DNA of 64,000 nucleotides from Pseudomonas sp. B21-015 (lineage in GTDB: Bacteria > Pseudomonadota > Gammaproteobacteria > Pseudomonadales > Pseudomonadaceae): assembly GCF_024749285.1 (NCBI RefSeq), contig NZ_CP087196.1, positions 1,426,001 to 1,490,000 of the forward strand. The letters run 5' to 3'. Under the pieces are notes generated by a model that searched no databases, was not told where the DNA came from, and saw only the letters and a program-made list of their open reading frames with translations. This document shows, piece after piece, positions 46,399-56,785 of the stretch; the first letter of the stretch is position 1; each line of letters starts with the position of its first letter. Both the position numbers and the translations under genes were made by a program.

Positions 46399-46501
46399 GA
46401 CTATCGTCGCTCACAGATTCCGCGCACGACACACATCTACTGTAGGAGCGAGGCTTGCCCGCGAAGGCGGCTATAGGGATGTACCCTTTTCCCAAGCCCA
46501 T

Positions 46502-46527
46502 AAAAAACCCGGACAAAGCCGGGTTTC
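46502..46527 (-). terminator. Terminator of sodB
   Basis: Stem AAACCCGG / CCGGGTTT with a short loop, and a T-run on the minus strand, 17 bases after the sodB stop. Confidence 0.82.
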
Positions 46528-46543
46528 TTGACTGGCGCGAAGC

Positions 46544-47140
46544 TTAAGCGGTGAAGGTTTTGCCTTCGAACTGCTCAGCCACGAATTTCCAGTTGACCAG
46601 GTTCCAGAACGCTTCGACGTACTTAGGACGAAGGTTGCGGTAGTCGATGTAGTAAGCGTGTTCCCAGACGTCGCAGGTCAGCAGCGGGGTGTCGCCGCTG
46701 GTCAGCGGGTTGCCGGCGCCGATGGTGCTGGCCAGGGCCAGGGAACCGTCAGCCTTTTTCACCAGCCAGCCCCAACCGGAACCGAAGGTGCCGATGGACG
46801 TTTTGCTGAACTCTTCCTTGAACTTGTCGAACGAACCGAAGGCTGCGTTGATGGCATCAGCCAGCGCGCCGGTTGGTTGACCGCCGGCATTTGGCGCCAG
46901 GCAGTTCCAGTAGAACGTGTGGTTCCAGACCTGAGCGGCGTTGTTGAAGATACCGCCCGAGGAAGTCTTGACGATTTCTTCCAGGGTCTTGCCTTCGAAC
47001 TCGGTGCCTGGCACCAGATTGTTCAGGTTCACGACATAGGTGTTGTGGTGCTTGTCGTGGTGGTATTCCAGAGTTTCCTTGGAAATGTGCGGCTGCAGGG
47101 CATCGTGTGCATAAGGCAGCGGCGGCAATTCGAAAGCCAT
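46544..47140 (-). CDS. sodB: Iron superoxide dismutase
   Basis: 198 residues from the ATG at 47140 ([15 protein letters not shown]). Metal ligands His27 (YHHDKHH), His74 (VWNHTFYW), Asp157 and His161 (DVWEHAYY) are all present, and GSGWGWLV with the Ala/Gln pattern NNAAQVWNH fits the Fe-type enzyme. It dismutates superoxide in the cytoplasm. The 5' extension of the frame to 47188 is not typical. It follows argO convergently with bifA's direction, as at the P. aeruginosa locus. Confidence 0.96.
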   Translation of the reverse strand: MAFELPPLPYAHDALQPHISKETLEYHHDKHHNTYVVNLNNLVPGTEFEGKTLEEIVKTSSGGIFNNAAQVWNHTFYWNCLAPNAGGQPTGALADAINAAFGSFDKFKEEFSKTSIGTFGSGWGWLVKKADGSLALASTIGAGNPLTSGDTPLLTCDVWEHAYYIDYRNLRPKYVEAFWNLVNWKFVAEQFEGKTFTA

Positions 47141-47315
47141 GATGATTCTCCTAATCAGGTCAGTTGCGGTGAGCGCAAGGCCGATCACGGGCGGCCAGAC
47201 ATGCGCCGGGGAGTTTGTACTCTTTGCGGCGCAGGGATCGGATCATAGCACCGGGGGTGCGGCATAACCACGCAACAACTGTGTGGAATAGAGGTTCCAG
47301 AGCCTTTTGGAATAA

Positions 47316-47918
47316 TCAGCCAGCCGCGATTAATTGAAAGGCCACAGCGAACATCATGACGGCGACCAACAGATCGAGGATTCGCCAGGTGCTTGGCCGT
47401 GCCAGCCATGGTGCGAGCCATGCCGCGCCAAGGGCTAAAGTGAAAAACCACAACAATGACGCACTGGCCGCGCCCACGACATAAGCACCGGGTTCGGTTT
47501 GTTGTGCGCCGAGGGAGCCGATCAGCAACACGGTGTCCAGATAAACGTGCGGGTTGAGCAGGGTCACCGCCAAAGCGCTGAGCAGCACCGCCCGCAGTGA
47601 ACGTACAGTCTGGTTTTCGCCTTGTTGCAGGCTTTGCTTCGAGCACGCCCGACGCAGGGCCAGGCTGCCATACCACAGCAGAAACGCCGCGCCACCCCAA
47701 CGAGCGATGGCCAGTAAAGTCGGGTTTTGCGCCAGCACCGTCGCCAGGCCGAATACCCCGGCGGCCACCAGCAACGCATCGCAGGTTACGCAGAGCGCCG
47801 CCACCGGCAGGTGATGTTCGCGCCGAAGGCTCTGAGCCAGCACAAACGCATTCTGGGTGCCGATCGCCATGATCAGCCCCGCAGCCACCAACAGGCCGTT
47901 CACATAGCTTTGCCACAT
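47316..47918 (-). CDS. argO: LysE/ArgO-family arginine exporter
   Basis: 200 residues from the ATG at 47918 (MWQSYVNGLLVAAG). Six hydrophobic segments; the family signature GLIMAIGTQNAFVLAQ and the second-half NPHVYLDTVLLIGSLG are typical of LysE/ArgO translocators that export basic amino acids. The nearby divergent ArgP-type regulator, the known activator of argO in E. coli, supports the specific call. It lies six bases after the ACT protein gene, so the two are probably cotranscribed. Confidence 0.9.
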   Translation of the reverse strand: MWQSYVNGLLVAAGLIMAIGTQNAFVLAQSLRREHHLPVAALCVTCDALLVAAGVFGLATVLAQNPTLLAIARWGGAAFLLWYGSLALRRACSKQSLQQGENQTVRSLRAVLLSALAVTLLNPHVYLDTVLLIGSLGAQQTEPGAYVVGAASASLLWFFTLALGAAWLAPWLARPSTWRILDLLVAVMMFAVAFQLIAAG

Positions 47919-47923
47919 ACGTT

Positions 47924-48325
47924 TTACTCCGCGTTGCTCGCCAGATCCCGCAGTACCTGCAGGGCGCGTTCGGCATCGGCCTGGCCGACGAACAAATGAT
48001 CGTGGTAATAGCCGGCAATCACGTTGCAACTGATGCCGGCCTTGCCCAGTGCCGTGGCGAACGCGGCGGTCAGGCCGACGGCTTCGAGGGCCGAGTGCAC
48101 GTTCAAGGTGATCCAGGCGGCGACGTAGTCGAAACTGAAACCGGCTTTTTCGGCGTGAGAACGTTGCAGAATTACCGTCAGCCCTTCCTGTTCGCGAAAG
48201 CTGCCGACGATCTCAAGGCCTGCGGGCAATTGGCCGTCGGGCAAGGTGCAGAACACGTATTCGCCGTCGTTGAGTTGCGGGCTCATGCTGCGCAGCAGGG
48301 TGGCCAATGACGTTTCGCCAGCCAT
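47924..48325 (-). CDS. ACT-domain protein
   Basis: 133 residues. The protein shows two ACT-like halves: MAGETSLATLLRSMSPQLNDGEYVFCT and, from about residue 60, FDYVAAWITLNVHSALEAVGLTAAFATALGKAGISCNVIAGYYHDHLFV. ACT domains bind small ligands such as amino acids. It stands between argO and argP, so a role in basic amino-acid sensing or efflux is a reasonable inference, though it has no catalytic domain. Confidence 0.8.
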   Translation of the reverse strand: MAGETSLATLLRSMSPQLNDGEYVFCTLPDGQLPAGLEIVGSFREQEGLTVILQRSHAEKAGFSFDYVAAWITLNVHSALEAVGLTAAFATALGKAGISCNVIAGYYHDHLFVGQADAERALQVLRDLASNAE

Positions 48326-48421
48326 GTCGGTGATCCTTGTTCAAGAGTTCTTGCTGGCCATTCTCCGGTGGGAAGCTGTATAAGAAAAACAAATAGTGCT
48401 GATCGCTCATTAGGAAAACTG

Positions 48422-49315
48422 ATGTTCGACTACAAATTACTGTCCGCGCTCGCCGCTGTGATCGAACAGGCCGGATTCGAACGCGCCGCGCAAGTGTTGG
48501 GTTTGTCCCAATCGGCGATCTCCCAGCGCATCAAACTGCTGGAGGCACGGGTCGGCCAACCGGTGCTGGTGCGCGTAACGCCACCGGCCCCGACGGAGAT
48601 TGGCCGGCGATTGCTCAACCATGTGCAGCAGGTGCGGTTGCTGGAGCGGGATCTGCAAACCCTGGTGCCGGCGCTGGACGAAGAAGGCCTGCCGGAGCGC
48701 CTGCGCATCGCGCTGAACGCTGACAGCCTGGCCACCTGGTGGGCTGCGGCTGTGGGGGACTTTTGCGCACAGGAGCATCTGTTGCTCGACCTGGTGGTGG
48801 AAGACCAGACCGTCGGCCTCAAACGCATGCGCGCAGGCGAAGTAGCGGGATGTCTCTGTGCCAGTGAACGACCGGTGGCCGGTGCGCGCAGCGTTCTGTT
48901 GGGGGCGATGCGTTACCGTGCGCTGGCCAGTCCGGCGTTCATTGCCCGGCATTTTCCCGACGGTGTGCGCGCCGACCAGTTGGCCAAAACCCCGGCTCTG
49001 GTGTTTGGCCCAGACGATTTCCTACAGCATCGTTACCTCGCGTCTTTAGGCGTGGATGGTGGTTTCGAACACCATTTATGCCCTTCGTCCGAAGGGTTTC
49101 TTCGTCTCACGGAAGCGGGGCTTGGCTGGGGCCTGGTGCCTGAATTGCAGGTGCGCGAGCAACTGGAGCGCGGAATCCTGCGCGAGCTTTTGCCAGATAA
49201 GCCGATCGACGTGCCGCTGTACTGGCATTATTGGCGCAATGGCGGTCAGTTGTTGGGGTTACTCACCGATCAATTGGTGCGCTCGTCGAAGCAATGGCTG
49301 GTGCCGTTGGATTGA
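48422..49315 (+). CDS. argP: LysR-type regulator ArgP (IciA)
   Basis: 297 residues from the ATG at 48422 (MFDYKLLSALAAVIEQAGF). The N-terminal winged helix (AAQVLGLSQSAISQRIKLLEARVGQPVL) and a LysR substrate-binding domain with PDDFLQHRYLA are typical of ArgP/IciA. In E. coli it activates argO in response to arginine and is repressed toward lysine. Divergent from the ACT-argO pair, with the shared promoter at 48326-48421. Confidence 0.92.
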   Translation: MFDYKLLSALAAVIEQAGFERAAQVLGLSQSAISQRIKLLEARVGQPVLVRVTPPAPTEIGRRLLNHVQQVRLLERDLQTLVPALDEEGLPERLRIALNADSLATWWAAAVGDFCAQEHLLLDLVVEDQTVGLKRMRAGEVAGCLCASERPVAGARSVLLGAMRYRALASPAFIARHFPDGVRADQLAKTPALVFGPDDFLQHRYLASLGVDGGFEHHLCPSSEGFLRLTEAGLGWGLVPELQVREQLERGILRELLPDKPIDVPLYWHYWRNGGQLLGLLTDQLVRSSKQWLVPLD

Positions 49316-49376
49316 CGGGCAGCGTCAAGACCTCACGCCATACGCAAAACGCAAAGCGAAATATTCGGAGCAATTC

Positions 49377-50369
49377 ATGAAGATTCTGGTCACCGGCGCA
49401 AGCGGCTTCATTGGCGGACGCTTTGCGCGTTTCGCCCTGGAGCAGGGCCTGGACGTGCGGGTCAACGGTCGCCGGGCCGAGAGCGTCGAGCATTTGGTGC
49501 GCCGTGGCGCTGAGTTCATTCAGGGCGACTTGAGCGACCCGCAACTGGCGCGCGACCTGTGTTCAGACGTCGAAGCCGTGGTCCATTGCGCCGGCGCTGT
49601 CGGTTTGTGGGGGCGGTATCAGGACTTTCATCAAGGCAATGTCCAGGTTACCGAGAACGTGGTCGAGGCCTGCCTGAAACAGCGAGTGCGGCGCCTGGTG
49701 CACTTGTCGTCGCCGTCGATCTACTTCGATGGCCGCGATCATTTGGGTTTGACCGAAGAGCAGGTGCCCAAGCGTTTCAAACATCCCTACGCCGCGACCA
49801 AATACCTGGCCGAGCAAAAAGTCTTCGGTGCGCAGGAGTTCGGTCTCGAGACTCTGGCCCTAAGGCCACGTTTCGTGACGGGGGCCGGGGACATGAGCAT
49901 TTTCCCCAGGCTGCTGAAGATGCAGCGCAAAGGGCGGTTGGCGATTATCGGCAATGGCCTGAACAAGGTCGACTTCACCAGCGTGCAAAACCTCAATGCA
50001 GCGTTGCTCAGCAGTTTGCTGGCCAGCGGTTCGGCCCTGGGCAAGGCCTACAACATCAGCAATGGAGCGCCGGTGCCGTTGTGGGATGTGGTCAATTACG
50101 TGATGCGCCAAATGGATGTCCCACAGGTGACCCGTTACCGTTCCTACGGCTTGGCCTACAGCCTTGCCGCGCTCAACGAGGGTGTGTGCAAGCTGTGGCC
50201 AGGTCGTCCCGAGCCGACCCTGTCGCGGCTGGGGATGCAGGTGATGAACAAAAATTTCACCCTGGACATCAGCCGCGCACGACATTATCTGGACTACGAT
50301 CCGAAAGTCAGCCTCTGGACCGCCCTCGATGAATTTTGCGGCTGGTGGAAGGCTCAGGACATTCGCTGA
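49377..50369 (+). CDS. NAD-dependent epimerase/dehydratase-family protein
   Basis: 330 residues from the ATG at 49377, after GGAG. Extended SDR: Rossmann TGASGFIGG, then YAATKYLAEQKV with the catalytic Tyr-Lys (YxxxK), and HLSSPSIYF for the Ser. C-terminal part resembles 3-beta-hydroxysteroid or sugar-nucleotide dehydrogenases (SVQNLNAALLSSLLA, YNISNGAPVPLWDVV). The substrate is unknown. It is separated from argP by 61 bases. Confidence 0.82.
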   Translation: MKILVTGASGFIGGRFARFALEQGLDVRVNGRRAESVEHLVRRGAEFIQGDLSDPQLARDLCSDVEAVVHCAGAVGLWGRYQDFHQGNVQVTENVVEACLKQRVRRLVHLSSPSIYFDGRDHLGLTEEQVPKRFKHPYAATKYLAEQKVFGAQEFGLETLALRPRFVTGAGDMSIFPRLLKMQRKGRLAIIGNGLNKVDFTSVQNLNAALLSSLLASGSALGKAYNISNGAPVPLWDVVNYVMRQMDVPQVTRYRSYGLAYSLAALNEGVCKLWPGRPEPTLSRLGMQVMNKNFTLDISRARHYLDYDPKVSLWTALDEFCGWWKAQDIR

Positions 50370-50485
50370 CACACAAGGGCGGCCCGTTACTGAACCGAGT
50401 TCGGGGTTCAGGGTCAACCGGTGCGGCAGCGGGGGTTATACTTCGCCGCATCAAGCCATCACCGCGTTTTACAAAGGTTGACTCA

Positions 50486-51355
50486 ATGTCCATGCGTAAC
50501 GATGCCAACGACGACTTCGACGATGTCCCGAGCCTGCGTGCCGACAGCCTCGACGACGATGATTTTCCGACCACCGCTCGCACTTCCGTGCGTTCGCGCA
50601 CCACACCGGTAGTCAAGGTCAAGGGCCCGAGCACCGGCCCGTTGTGGGCGTTGGTCGGTGCGTTGTTCTTTGCCTTCGCCGGGCTTGCCTGGTGGAGTTT
50701 TCAGCAGATCTCGCTGATGGAGCAGCAACTGGTGGCGACCCAGGAAAGTTTCGCGCGCATCAGTGAGGAAGCGGCGGGGCGCTTGCAGGACATTTCCGGC
50801 AAGGTCGTGGCCAGCCAATCCAACGTCAACACCGACAGTGAAGCGTTGAAGCTGCAAATCAAACAACTGGAAGGCAAACTCCAGGACCAGAGCAAACAGC
50901 TGGAAAGCAAACTTCAGGACCAGAGCAAACAGCAACAAGGCGTGCTCGGCCAGACCTCCGATCTGGACAAGCGCCTGGCGCAAATGACTGCGCAAACCAC
51001 CGAACAACAAGCGGCCAATGCTCAGTTGCAGGCTCAGGTCAAAGCCTTGAGCGGCGAGCTGGCCGCGTTGAAGAGCGCACCGGCCGATACCAGCAAAGTC
51101 GATGCCCAACTCAAAAGCCTTGGCGCCGACATCACCGCGTTGAAGAGACAAGGCAACCCGAGTGCCGCCATCGAACGCCTGGAGCAAGACATGATCGTGC
51201 TCAAAAGCCAACAGGACAATCGCCCGGCCGCTGCGCAAGGCGGCACCAACACCGCCGAGTTCGACGCCTTCCGCGGCCTGGTTACCCGCAACATCAACAC
51301 CCTGCAGGCGCAGATTCAGAATCTGCAGCAACAGCTGCGCCCCCGGCCTCAATAG
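50486..51355 (+). CDS. Membrane-anchored coiled-coil protein
   Basis: 289 residues from the ATG at 50486. A low-complexity acidic N-terminus (residues 5-30), a single transmembrane helix (about 52-72, GPLWALVGALFFAFAGLAWW), and then a long coiled coil to the C-terminus. It includes tandem 11-residue units LEGKLQDQSKQ / LESKLQDQSKQ. The topology suggests a cytoplasmic N-terminus with a periplasmic coiled coil. It is often annotated as an ATPase-like protein without a P-loop; I see none. Function unknown. Confidence 0.75.
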   Translation: MSMRNDANDDFDDVPSLRADSLDDDDFPTTARTSVRSRTTPVVKVKGPSTGPLWALVGALFFAFAGLAWWSFQQISLMEQQLVATQESFARISEEAAGRLQDISGKVVASQSNVNTDSEALKLQIKQLEGKLQDQSKQLESKLQDQSKQQQGVLGQTSDLDKRLAQMTAQTTEQQAANAQLQAQVKALSGELAALKSAPADTSKVDAQLKSLGADITALKRQGNPSAAIERLEQDMIVLKSQQDNRPAAAQGGTNTAEFDAFRGLVTRNINTLQAQIQNLQQQLRPRPQ

Positions 51356-51381
51356 CCCGATGCAGTGATGAGGCCTGTGGT

Positions 51382-51487
51382 TGATCGTTCCCACGCTCTG
51401 CGTGTGAATGCAGCCCGGGACGCTCTGCGTCCCATTGGAACGCGGAGCGTCCCTTGAGGCGTTCCCACGCAGAGCGTGGGAACGATC
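51382..51487. repeat. REP-type repeat, family C doublet
   Basis: GATCGTTCCCACGCTCTGCG... on the left and CGCAGAGCGTGGGAACGATC on the right, with inner GGACGCTCTGCGTCCC / GGAACGCGGAGCGTCC. Lies between the coiled-coil gene and the convergent MFS gene. Confidence 0.85.
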
Positions 51488-51498
51488 GGTCGGAGGGG

Positions 51499-53016
51499 TT
51501 AGCGGACCGTGTCCTCCCGCCCCCGCAACACCCTGTTCGGCATGGCAATCGCCGCCGCCAACCCCAGCAGCGACACCGCTGCACTGACCATCAGCAAATG
51601 CCGAAAAGTCAGCAGCAACTCAGCGCGCAAGGCGTTCTGCGCATCCCCCGGCGCGGCGTTCAAACCATCGAGCAAGACATTCCCCGAACGGCCCTCGGCA
51701 ATCAGCGACGAACCGGCCAGGTGCGCGAAACTCGAATCCTGCAGCAACGCCAGCAACAGTGCTGACATCAACGCCACTCCCACCGCGCCGCCCAGAGCAC
51801 GGAACAGATTGGTGGTGCTGGTGGCGACGCCAATGTCCCGTTGTTCCACCGAGTTTTGCGTGCCCACCAACGAGGTCGGGAACTGCATGCCGCCAGCGAT
51901 CCCGCAGAGCAACATGAACAAGCTGCTCAGCACAAACGCCTGAGGCGCACTGAACGCCATGCCGAGAATCGCGAATGGCATCAGCAGGGCGCCGGTCAGG
52001 ATCATCGGTTTGTAACGACCGGTCACCGAGGTCCGGCGCCCGGCGAAATACGCGCCGATCGGCAAGCCCATGGCCAGCGGCAACAGGTGCAACGCAGCGC
52101 TGTCGGCGCCGGCGCCGGTGACGCTCTGGAAGCGCAACGGCATCAGCACGATCAGGGAAATCGCCTGGAAACTGGTGAAGAAAATCGTGCACCAGCAGAG
52201 GATCGCATTGCGGTTGGCGAACAAGTGCATCGGCAGCAACGGTTCCCGCGCCCGCCGTTCATGCCAGACGAACACGGCCAGCACGACTACCGCACAACCG
52301 AGCAAACCCGCCACTTCGGCGCTGCGCCACGAATGGCCCTGGCCAACCTGAGTGATGCCCAGCAGCAACGCCGTCAGGCCAATGATCATCAGCAACGTGC
52401 CGAGGTAGTCGATGATCGGCTTGCGCTGCGGCACCGGCAGCCCCACCAGTGTGCGGTAGGCCACCAGCCAGGCACCCAGGCCCAACGGAAGATTGATCAG
52501 AAACACCCAGCGCCAGGACAGGTATTCGGTCATGTAGCCACCGAGTACCGGGCCAGCCACGCTGGCCACCGCGTACATGCTGCTGAAGTAACCCTGATAG
52601 CGACCGCGTTCGCGCGGTGGGACGATGTCGCCGATGATCGCCTGGCTCACCGAAATCATCCCGCCGGCGCCGATGCCTTGAAAGATCCGCGCCAGCACCA
52701 GTTGCTCCATGCTTTGCGCCATGCCGCAGAACAATGACGCCAGGGTGAACAAGCCCATGCCAAACAGCATCAACCTGCGGCGGCCATACAGATCGCCGAG
52801 CTTGCCGTAAATCGGCACCGCCACGGTCATCGCCACCATGTAGCCGGAAATGACCCAGGCCAGCAGGTTGACGTCCTTGAACTGCGCGGAAATCGCCGGC
52901 ATCGACACAGCGACGATGGTCTGGTCCAGCGCACCCAGAAAGATCGCCAGCATCAGGGCGATCAGCACGCTGCGAATGGCCGGTTTGGGCGTGTCAGGCT
53001 GGTTGAGATTGGTCAC
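51499..53016 (-). CDS. MFS drug transporter, DHA2 (EmrB/QacA) type
   Basis: 505 residues from a GTG at 53016 with GCAGG upstream; a TTG at 53055 would extend it. Fourteen hydrophobic segments. DHA2 signature blocks are LDQTIVAVSMPAI (motif D1), GKLGDLYGRRRLMLFG (motif A), SWRWVFLINLPLG (motif after helix 5) and ALDQT at the start. The pump probably exports toxic compounds with proton exchange. No fusion protein is next to it. Its target is not deducible; pobA follows 78 bases upstream on the same strand. Confidence 0.9.
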   Translation of the reverse strand: MTNLNQPDTPKPAIRSVLIALMLAIFLGALDQTIVAVSMPAISAQFKDVNLLAWVISGYMVAMTVAVPIYGKLGDLYGRRRLMLFGMGLFTLASLFCGMAQSMEQLVLARIFQGIGAGGMISVSQAIIGDIVPPRERGRYQGYFSSMYAVASVAGPVLGGYMTEYLSWRWVFLINLPLGLGAWLVAYRTLVGLPVPQRKPIIDYLGTLLMIIGLTALLLGITQVGQGHSWRSAEVAGLLGCAVVVLAVFVWHERRAREPLLPMHLFANRNAILCWCTIFFTSFQAISLIVLMPLRFQSVTGAGADSAALHLLPLAMGLPIGAYFAGRRTSVTGRYKPMILTGALLMPFAILGMAFSAPQAFVLSSLFMLLCGIAGGMQFPTSLVGTQNSVEQRDIGVATSTTNLFRALGGAVGVALMSALLLALLQDSSFAHLAGSSLIAEGRSGNVLLDGLNAAPGDAQNALRAELLLTFRHLLMVSAAVSLLGLAAAIAMPNRVLRGREDTVR

Positions 53017-53094
53017 GGGTAAACCTGCGGGCAGTGATGGACCCGCAAGAGGCAAGGCGAGCGGGAATGCTCGCCAGTGTAAGTCGGTAGCAGG

Positions 53095-54348
<1,254 letters not shown>

Positions 54349-54467
54349 TTACTTGCATTTTTCACTTGCGAGTCTGTCAATTGAAGGTGAAAACTGAGCC
54401 GATACCTGTACATTCTGCCAATCGGTGCGATTATCGCCCCGTTACCCTCGAGGCCTGGATTGAAGTG

Positions 54468-55364
54468 ATGAACAAGCCTGACCTGCCATCGATTCCGGTG
54501 TTCAAACTCTACGGTGAAAGCCTGGACTGGCCGACTCCGGATTTGTTGCACTGTGAAACCATTTCAAAACGCAGCCGCGAACATCAATGGGAAATCAAAC
54601 CCCACCGCCACGCTGATTTGTGTCAGTTGCTCTTCGTTTTCAAAGGTCAGGCAGAGCTTGAAATCGAAGGCAAACGCTCACAATTGACCGAGCCGGCCAT
54701 TCTGATTCTGCCGCCGTTATCGGTGCATGGTTATCGGTTTTCCGAGGACGTCGAAGGGTTCGTCGTCACGCTGGCCGCGCCGCTGGTCGCCCATCTTCAG
54801 GCACAACTGGGCAATTCGGTGAATGCCCTGGCACAGGCCGAAAGCTATCCGGCGGGACAGGACAGCGGGTACCTCAACAGCCTGTTTTCAGCGCTGCAAA
54901 GCGAATACACCGGCCATCAACCGGCGCGGGAAATGCTCATGCATTCGCTGGTCAGCGTGATCATGGTGTGGGTCAGCCGTCAGGTGATTCAGCGCCACGC
55001 TGCCAATCAGCGTCCGCAGCGTGCCCGGGAATACCTCAACGGTTTTATTCAGCTGGTGGAAGAAACCTATCGCCAGCACGTCAAGGTCGAGGACCTGGCC
55101 CATCGGCTGGGGATTTCCGTGTCCCACCTGAACGGCACGTGCCGTGAGCTGGCGGGGCAGCCGGCGTTGCAGATCATGCACGAGCGTCAGTTGCTGGAGG
55201 CCAAGCGCTTGCTGACCTACACCAGCATGACCATCTATGAAATGTCCGATGTGTTGGGGTTTTCCGATCCGACCAACTTCACACGCCTGTTCAGGCGTCG
55301 GGTGGGGATTTCGCCCAAGGCCTTTCGCGACCGCTTGAAGGCCGATCAGGACAACGAGGGCTGA
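54468..55364 (+). CDS. pobR: AraC-type activator PobR
   Basis: 298 residues from the ATG at 54468 (MNKPDLPSIPVFKLYGES); the frame extends to 54327. N-terminal AraC cupin (HRHADLCQLLFVFKGQAELEIEG) senses the ligand, and the C-terminal AraC helix-turn-helix pair (VEDLAHRLGISVSHLNGTCRELAG ... MSDVLGFSDPTNFTRLFRRRVGISPKAFR) binds DNA. Divergent from pobA, with ACTTGC direct repeats (54351, 54364) in the shared control region. It is the typical 4-hydroxybenzoate-responsive regulator of pseudomonads. Confidence 0.88.
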   Translation: MNKPDLPSIPVFKLYGESLDWPTPDLLHCETISKRSREHQWEIKPHRHADLCQLLFVFKGQAELEIEGKRSQLTEPAILILPPLSVHGYRFSEDVEGFVVTLAAPLVAHLQAQLGNSVNALAQAESYPAGQDSGYLNSLFSALQSEYTGHQPAREMLMHSLVSVIMVWVSRQVIQRHAANQRPQRAREYLNGFIQLVEETYRQHVKVEDLAHRLGISVSHLNGTCRELAGQPALQIMHERQLLEAKRLLTYTSMTIYEMSDVLGFSDPTNFTRLFRRRVGISPKAFRDRLKADQDNEG

Positions 55365-55376
55365 TCCCCCTTTTCG

Positions 55377-55553
55377 TTACCGGAGGGCGTTGAGGCTCGC
55401 ATTGTGGGGAATGCAGCGCTCGAAGTTGCAACTCGCGAAGTCACGGGGCACTTTTCGCAACTGTTCGACGCGCCAGGCGGCCGTGCCATACAGCGCCAGT
55501 GTCGCCGCGCAAGTGATGAAAATGGCGAGGTATCTTCTTGTTTTGATGTTCAT
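55377..55553 (-). CDS. Small membrane-anchored protein
   Basis: 58 residues (MNIKTRRYLAIFITCAAT... ending HNASLNALR) from the ATG at 55553 after AGAGG. A basic N-terminus and one hydrophobic segment (LAIFITCAATLALYGTAAW) suggest a membrane anchor or uncleaved signal. The short tail contains two Cys five residues apart (SCNFERCIP). No family recognised. Conserved spacing to pobR's stop (13 bases, convergent) is compatible with a real gene but not proof. Confidence 0.5.
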   Translation of the reverse strand: MNIKTRRYLAIFITCAATLALYGTAAWRVEQLRKVPRDFASCNFERCIPHNASLNALR

Positions 55554-55663
55554 GGCGTTTGACCTCTGAACGAATACCTTTCGGTACTACTTTGAGCATA
55601 GGTCAGCGCGGATGAGTTGCCAGGGCCCTCGCGTTTAACGCGATATTCAGAACGATGATGACC

Positions 55664-55758
55664 CCTGCGGGAGCGGGCTTGCCCGCGATAGCGGACTGTC
55701 AGTCAGCATCTTTGTTGAATGTGACGACGCCATCGCAGGCAAGCCCGCTCCCGCAGGG
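55664..55758. repeat. REP palindrome, family B
   Basis: CTGCGGGAGCGGGCTTGCCC... on the left, and AAGCCCGCTCCCGCAG on the right, adjacent to the LysR gene stop. Confidence 0.85.
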
Positions 55759-55765
55759 GAGGTGT

Positions 55766-56671
55766 TTACAGGCCGACATCCCACGCCGGTTCTTCGGGAA
55801 ATCTGAGCACCAGAAAATCCAGCATGCTGCGCAGCGCCGCCGGCATGTGCTTGCGTGAGGCATACACCGCATAGATGTTCATCTGCCGGGGCTCGGCCTG
55901 GGGCAGCAGGCGGATCAGTTCGCCGCTGTGGATATGCACACCCGCTTGATAACTGGGCAGCATCGCCACGCCGGCCCCGGCCATCGTCGCGCGCAATAGC
56001 GTGCTGGCTTCGTTGGCGCTGATGTTGCCTTGCACCGGCACCGAGACGGGCTCGCCGTCCTGTTCGAAATGCCAGAGGCTCTTGCCGAAGTAGGAGTGGG
56101 TCAGGCAGTTATGCCGGCTCAGGTCCTCGACGCGGTTCGGTGTCGGATGCTCGCGCAGGTAAGCGGGGGAGGCGCAGATCACTGAGCGGCAGACCGTCAG
56201 CCGCCGGGCGATCAGGTTCGGGTCCAGGTCGTTGCTGGTGCGGATGGCCAGGTCGATGCGTTCATCCACCAGGTTCACCGTGCGGTCGAGCATTTGCATA
56301 TCGATGCTGACGCCGGGGTAACGTTTGACGTAAGCCGCCATGGCATCGGCCAGTTGCGCCTGGCCGAACGAGGTGCTGACGCTGATCCGCAGCAGGCCTC
56401 GCGGTGCGTCGTCCGGTTCGCTGACGGCGGCCTGCATGTCGGTGGACAAATCGAGCATCTGCCGACAGCGAGGCAAAATTTCCGTCCCGGCGGCGGTCAG
56501 GCTCAATTTGCGCGTGGTGCGGTGCATCAGGCGCGCGCCGACCCAATCCTCCAGCTCCGCCAGATACCGTGAAACCACCGGTCGCGACAGGTCCAGGTGA
56601 TCGGCGGCGGCCGATTGACTGCCCAGGTCCACCACCGTAACGAACACCCGCATTGCTTGTAGACGATCCAT
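55766..56671 (-). CDS. LysR-type transcriptional regulator
   Basis: 301 residues. N-terminal helix-turn-helix (GSQSAAADHLDLSRPVVSRYLAELEDWVGARLMHRTTRKLSLTAAG is the region, residues 17-60) and a LysR substrate-binding domain of the CrgA/DhmR type. Divergent from the metallo-hydrolase gene, which it probably controls. Ligand unknown. Confidence 0.88.
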   Translation of the reverse strand: MDRLQAMRVFVTVVDLGSQSAAADHLDLSRPVVSRYLAELEDWVGARLMHRTTRKLSLTAAGTEILPRCRQMLDLSTDMQAAVSEPDDAPRGLLRISVSTSFGQAQLADAMAAYVKRYPGVSIDMQMLDRTVNLVDERIDLAIRTSNDLDPNLIARRLTVCRSVICASPAYLREHPTPNRVEDLSRHNCLTHSYFGKSLWHFEQDGEPVSVPVQGNISANEASTLLRATMAGAGVAMLPSYQAGVHIHSGELIRLLPQAEPRQMNIYAVYASRKHMPAALRSMLDFLVLRFPEEPAWDVGL

Positions 56672-56785
56672 GATTTGCCCGCTTTCAGAAACAAACTATG
56701 TTCAAGCATCGCATTTTTTGTATCGAACCAGGCAACTAAGCTCTGTCCCATCGCCAAACACGGCATTCGGACAACGGAGCAACAG

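Larger units (their letters stand above)
46008..46543. other. bifA upstream region and sodB downstream region
   Basis: 536 bases without a supported gene. The left part (46020-46210) is moderately AT-rich and is the likely bifA promoter. The right part carries a family-B REP doublet, a half REP and the sodB terminator. Confidence 0.6.
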
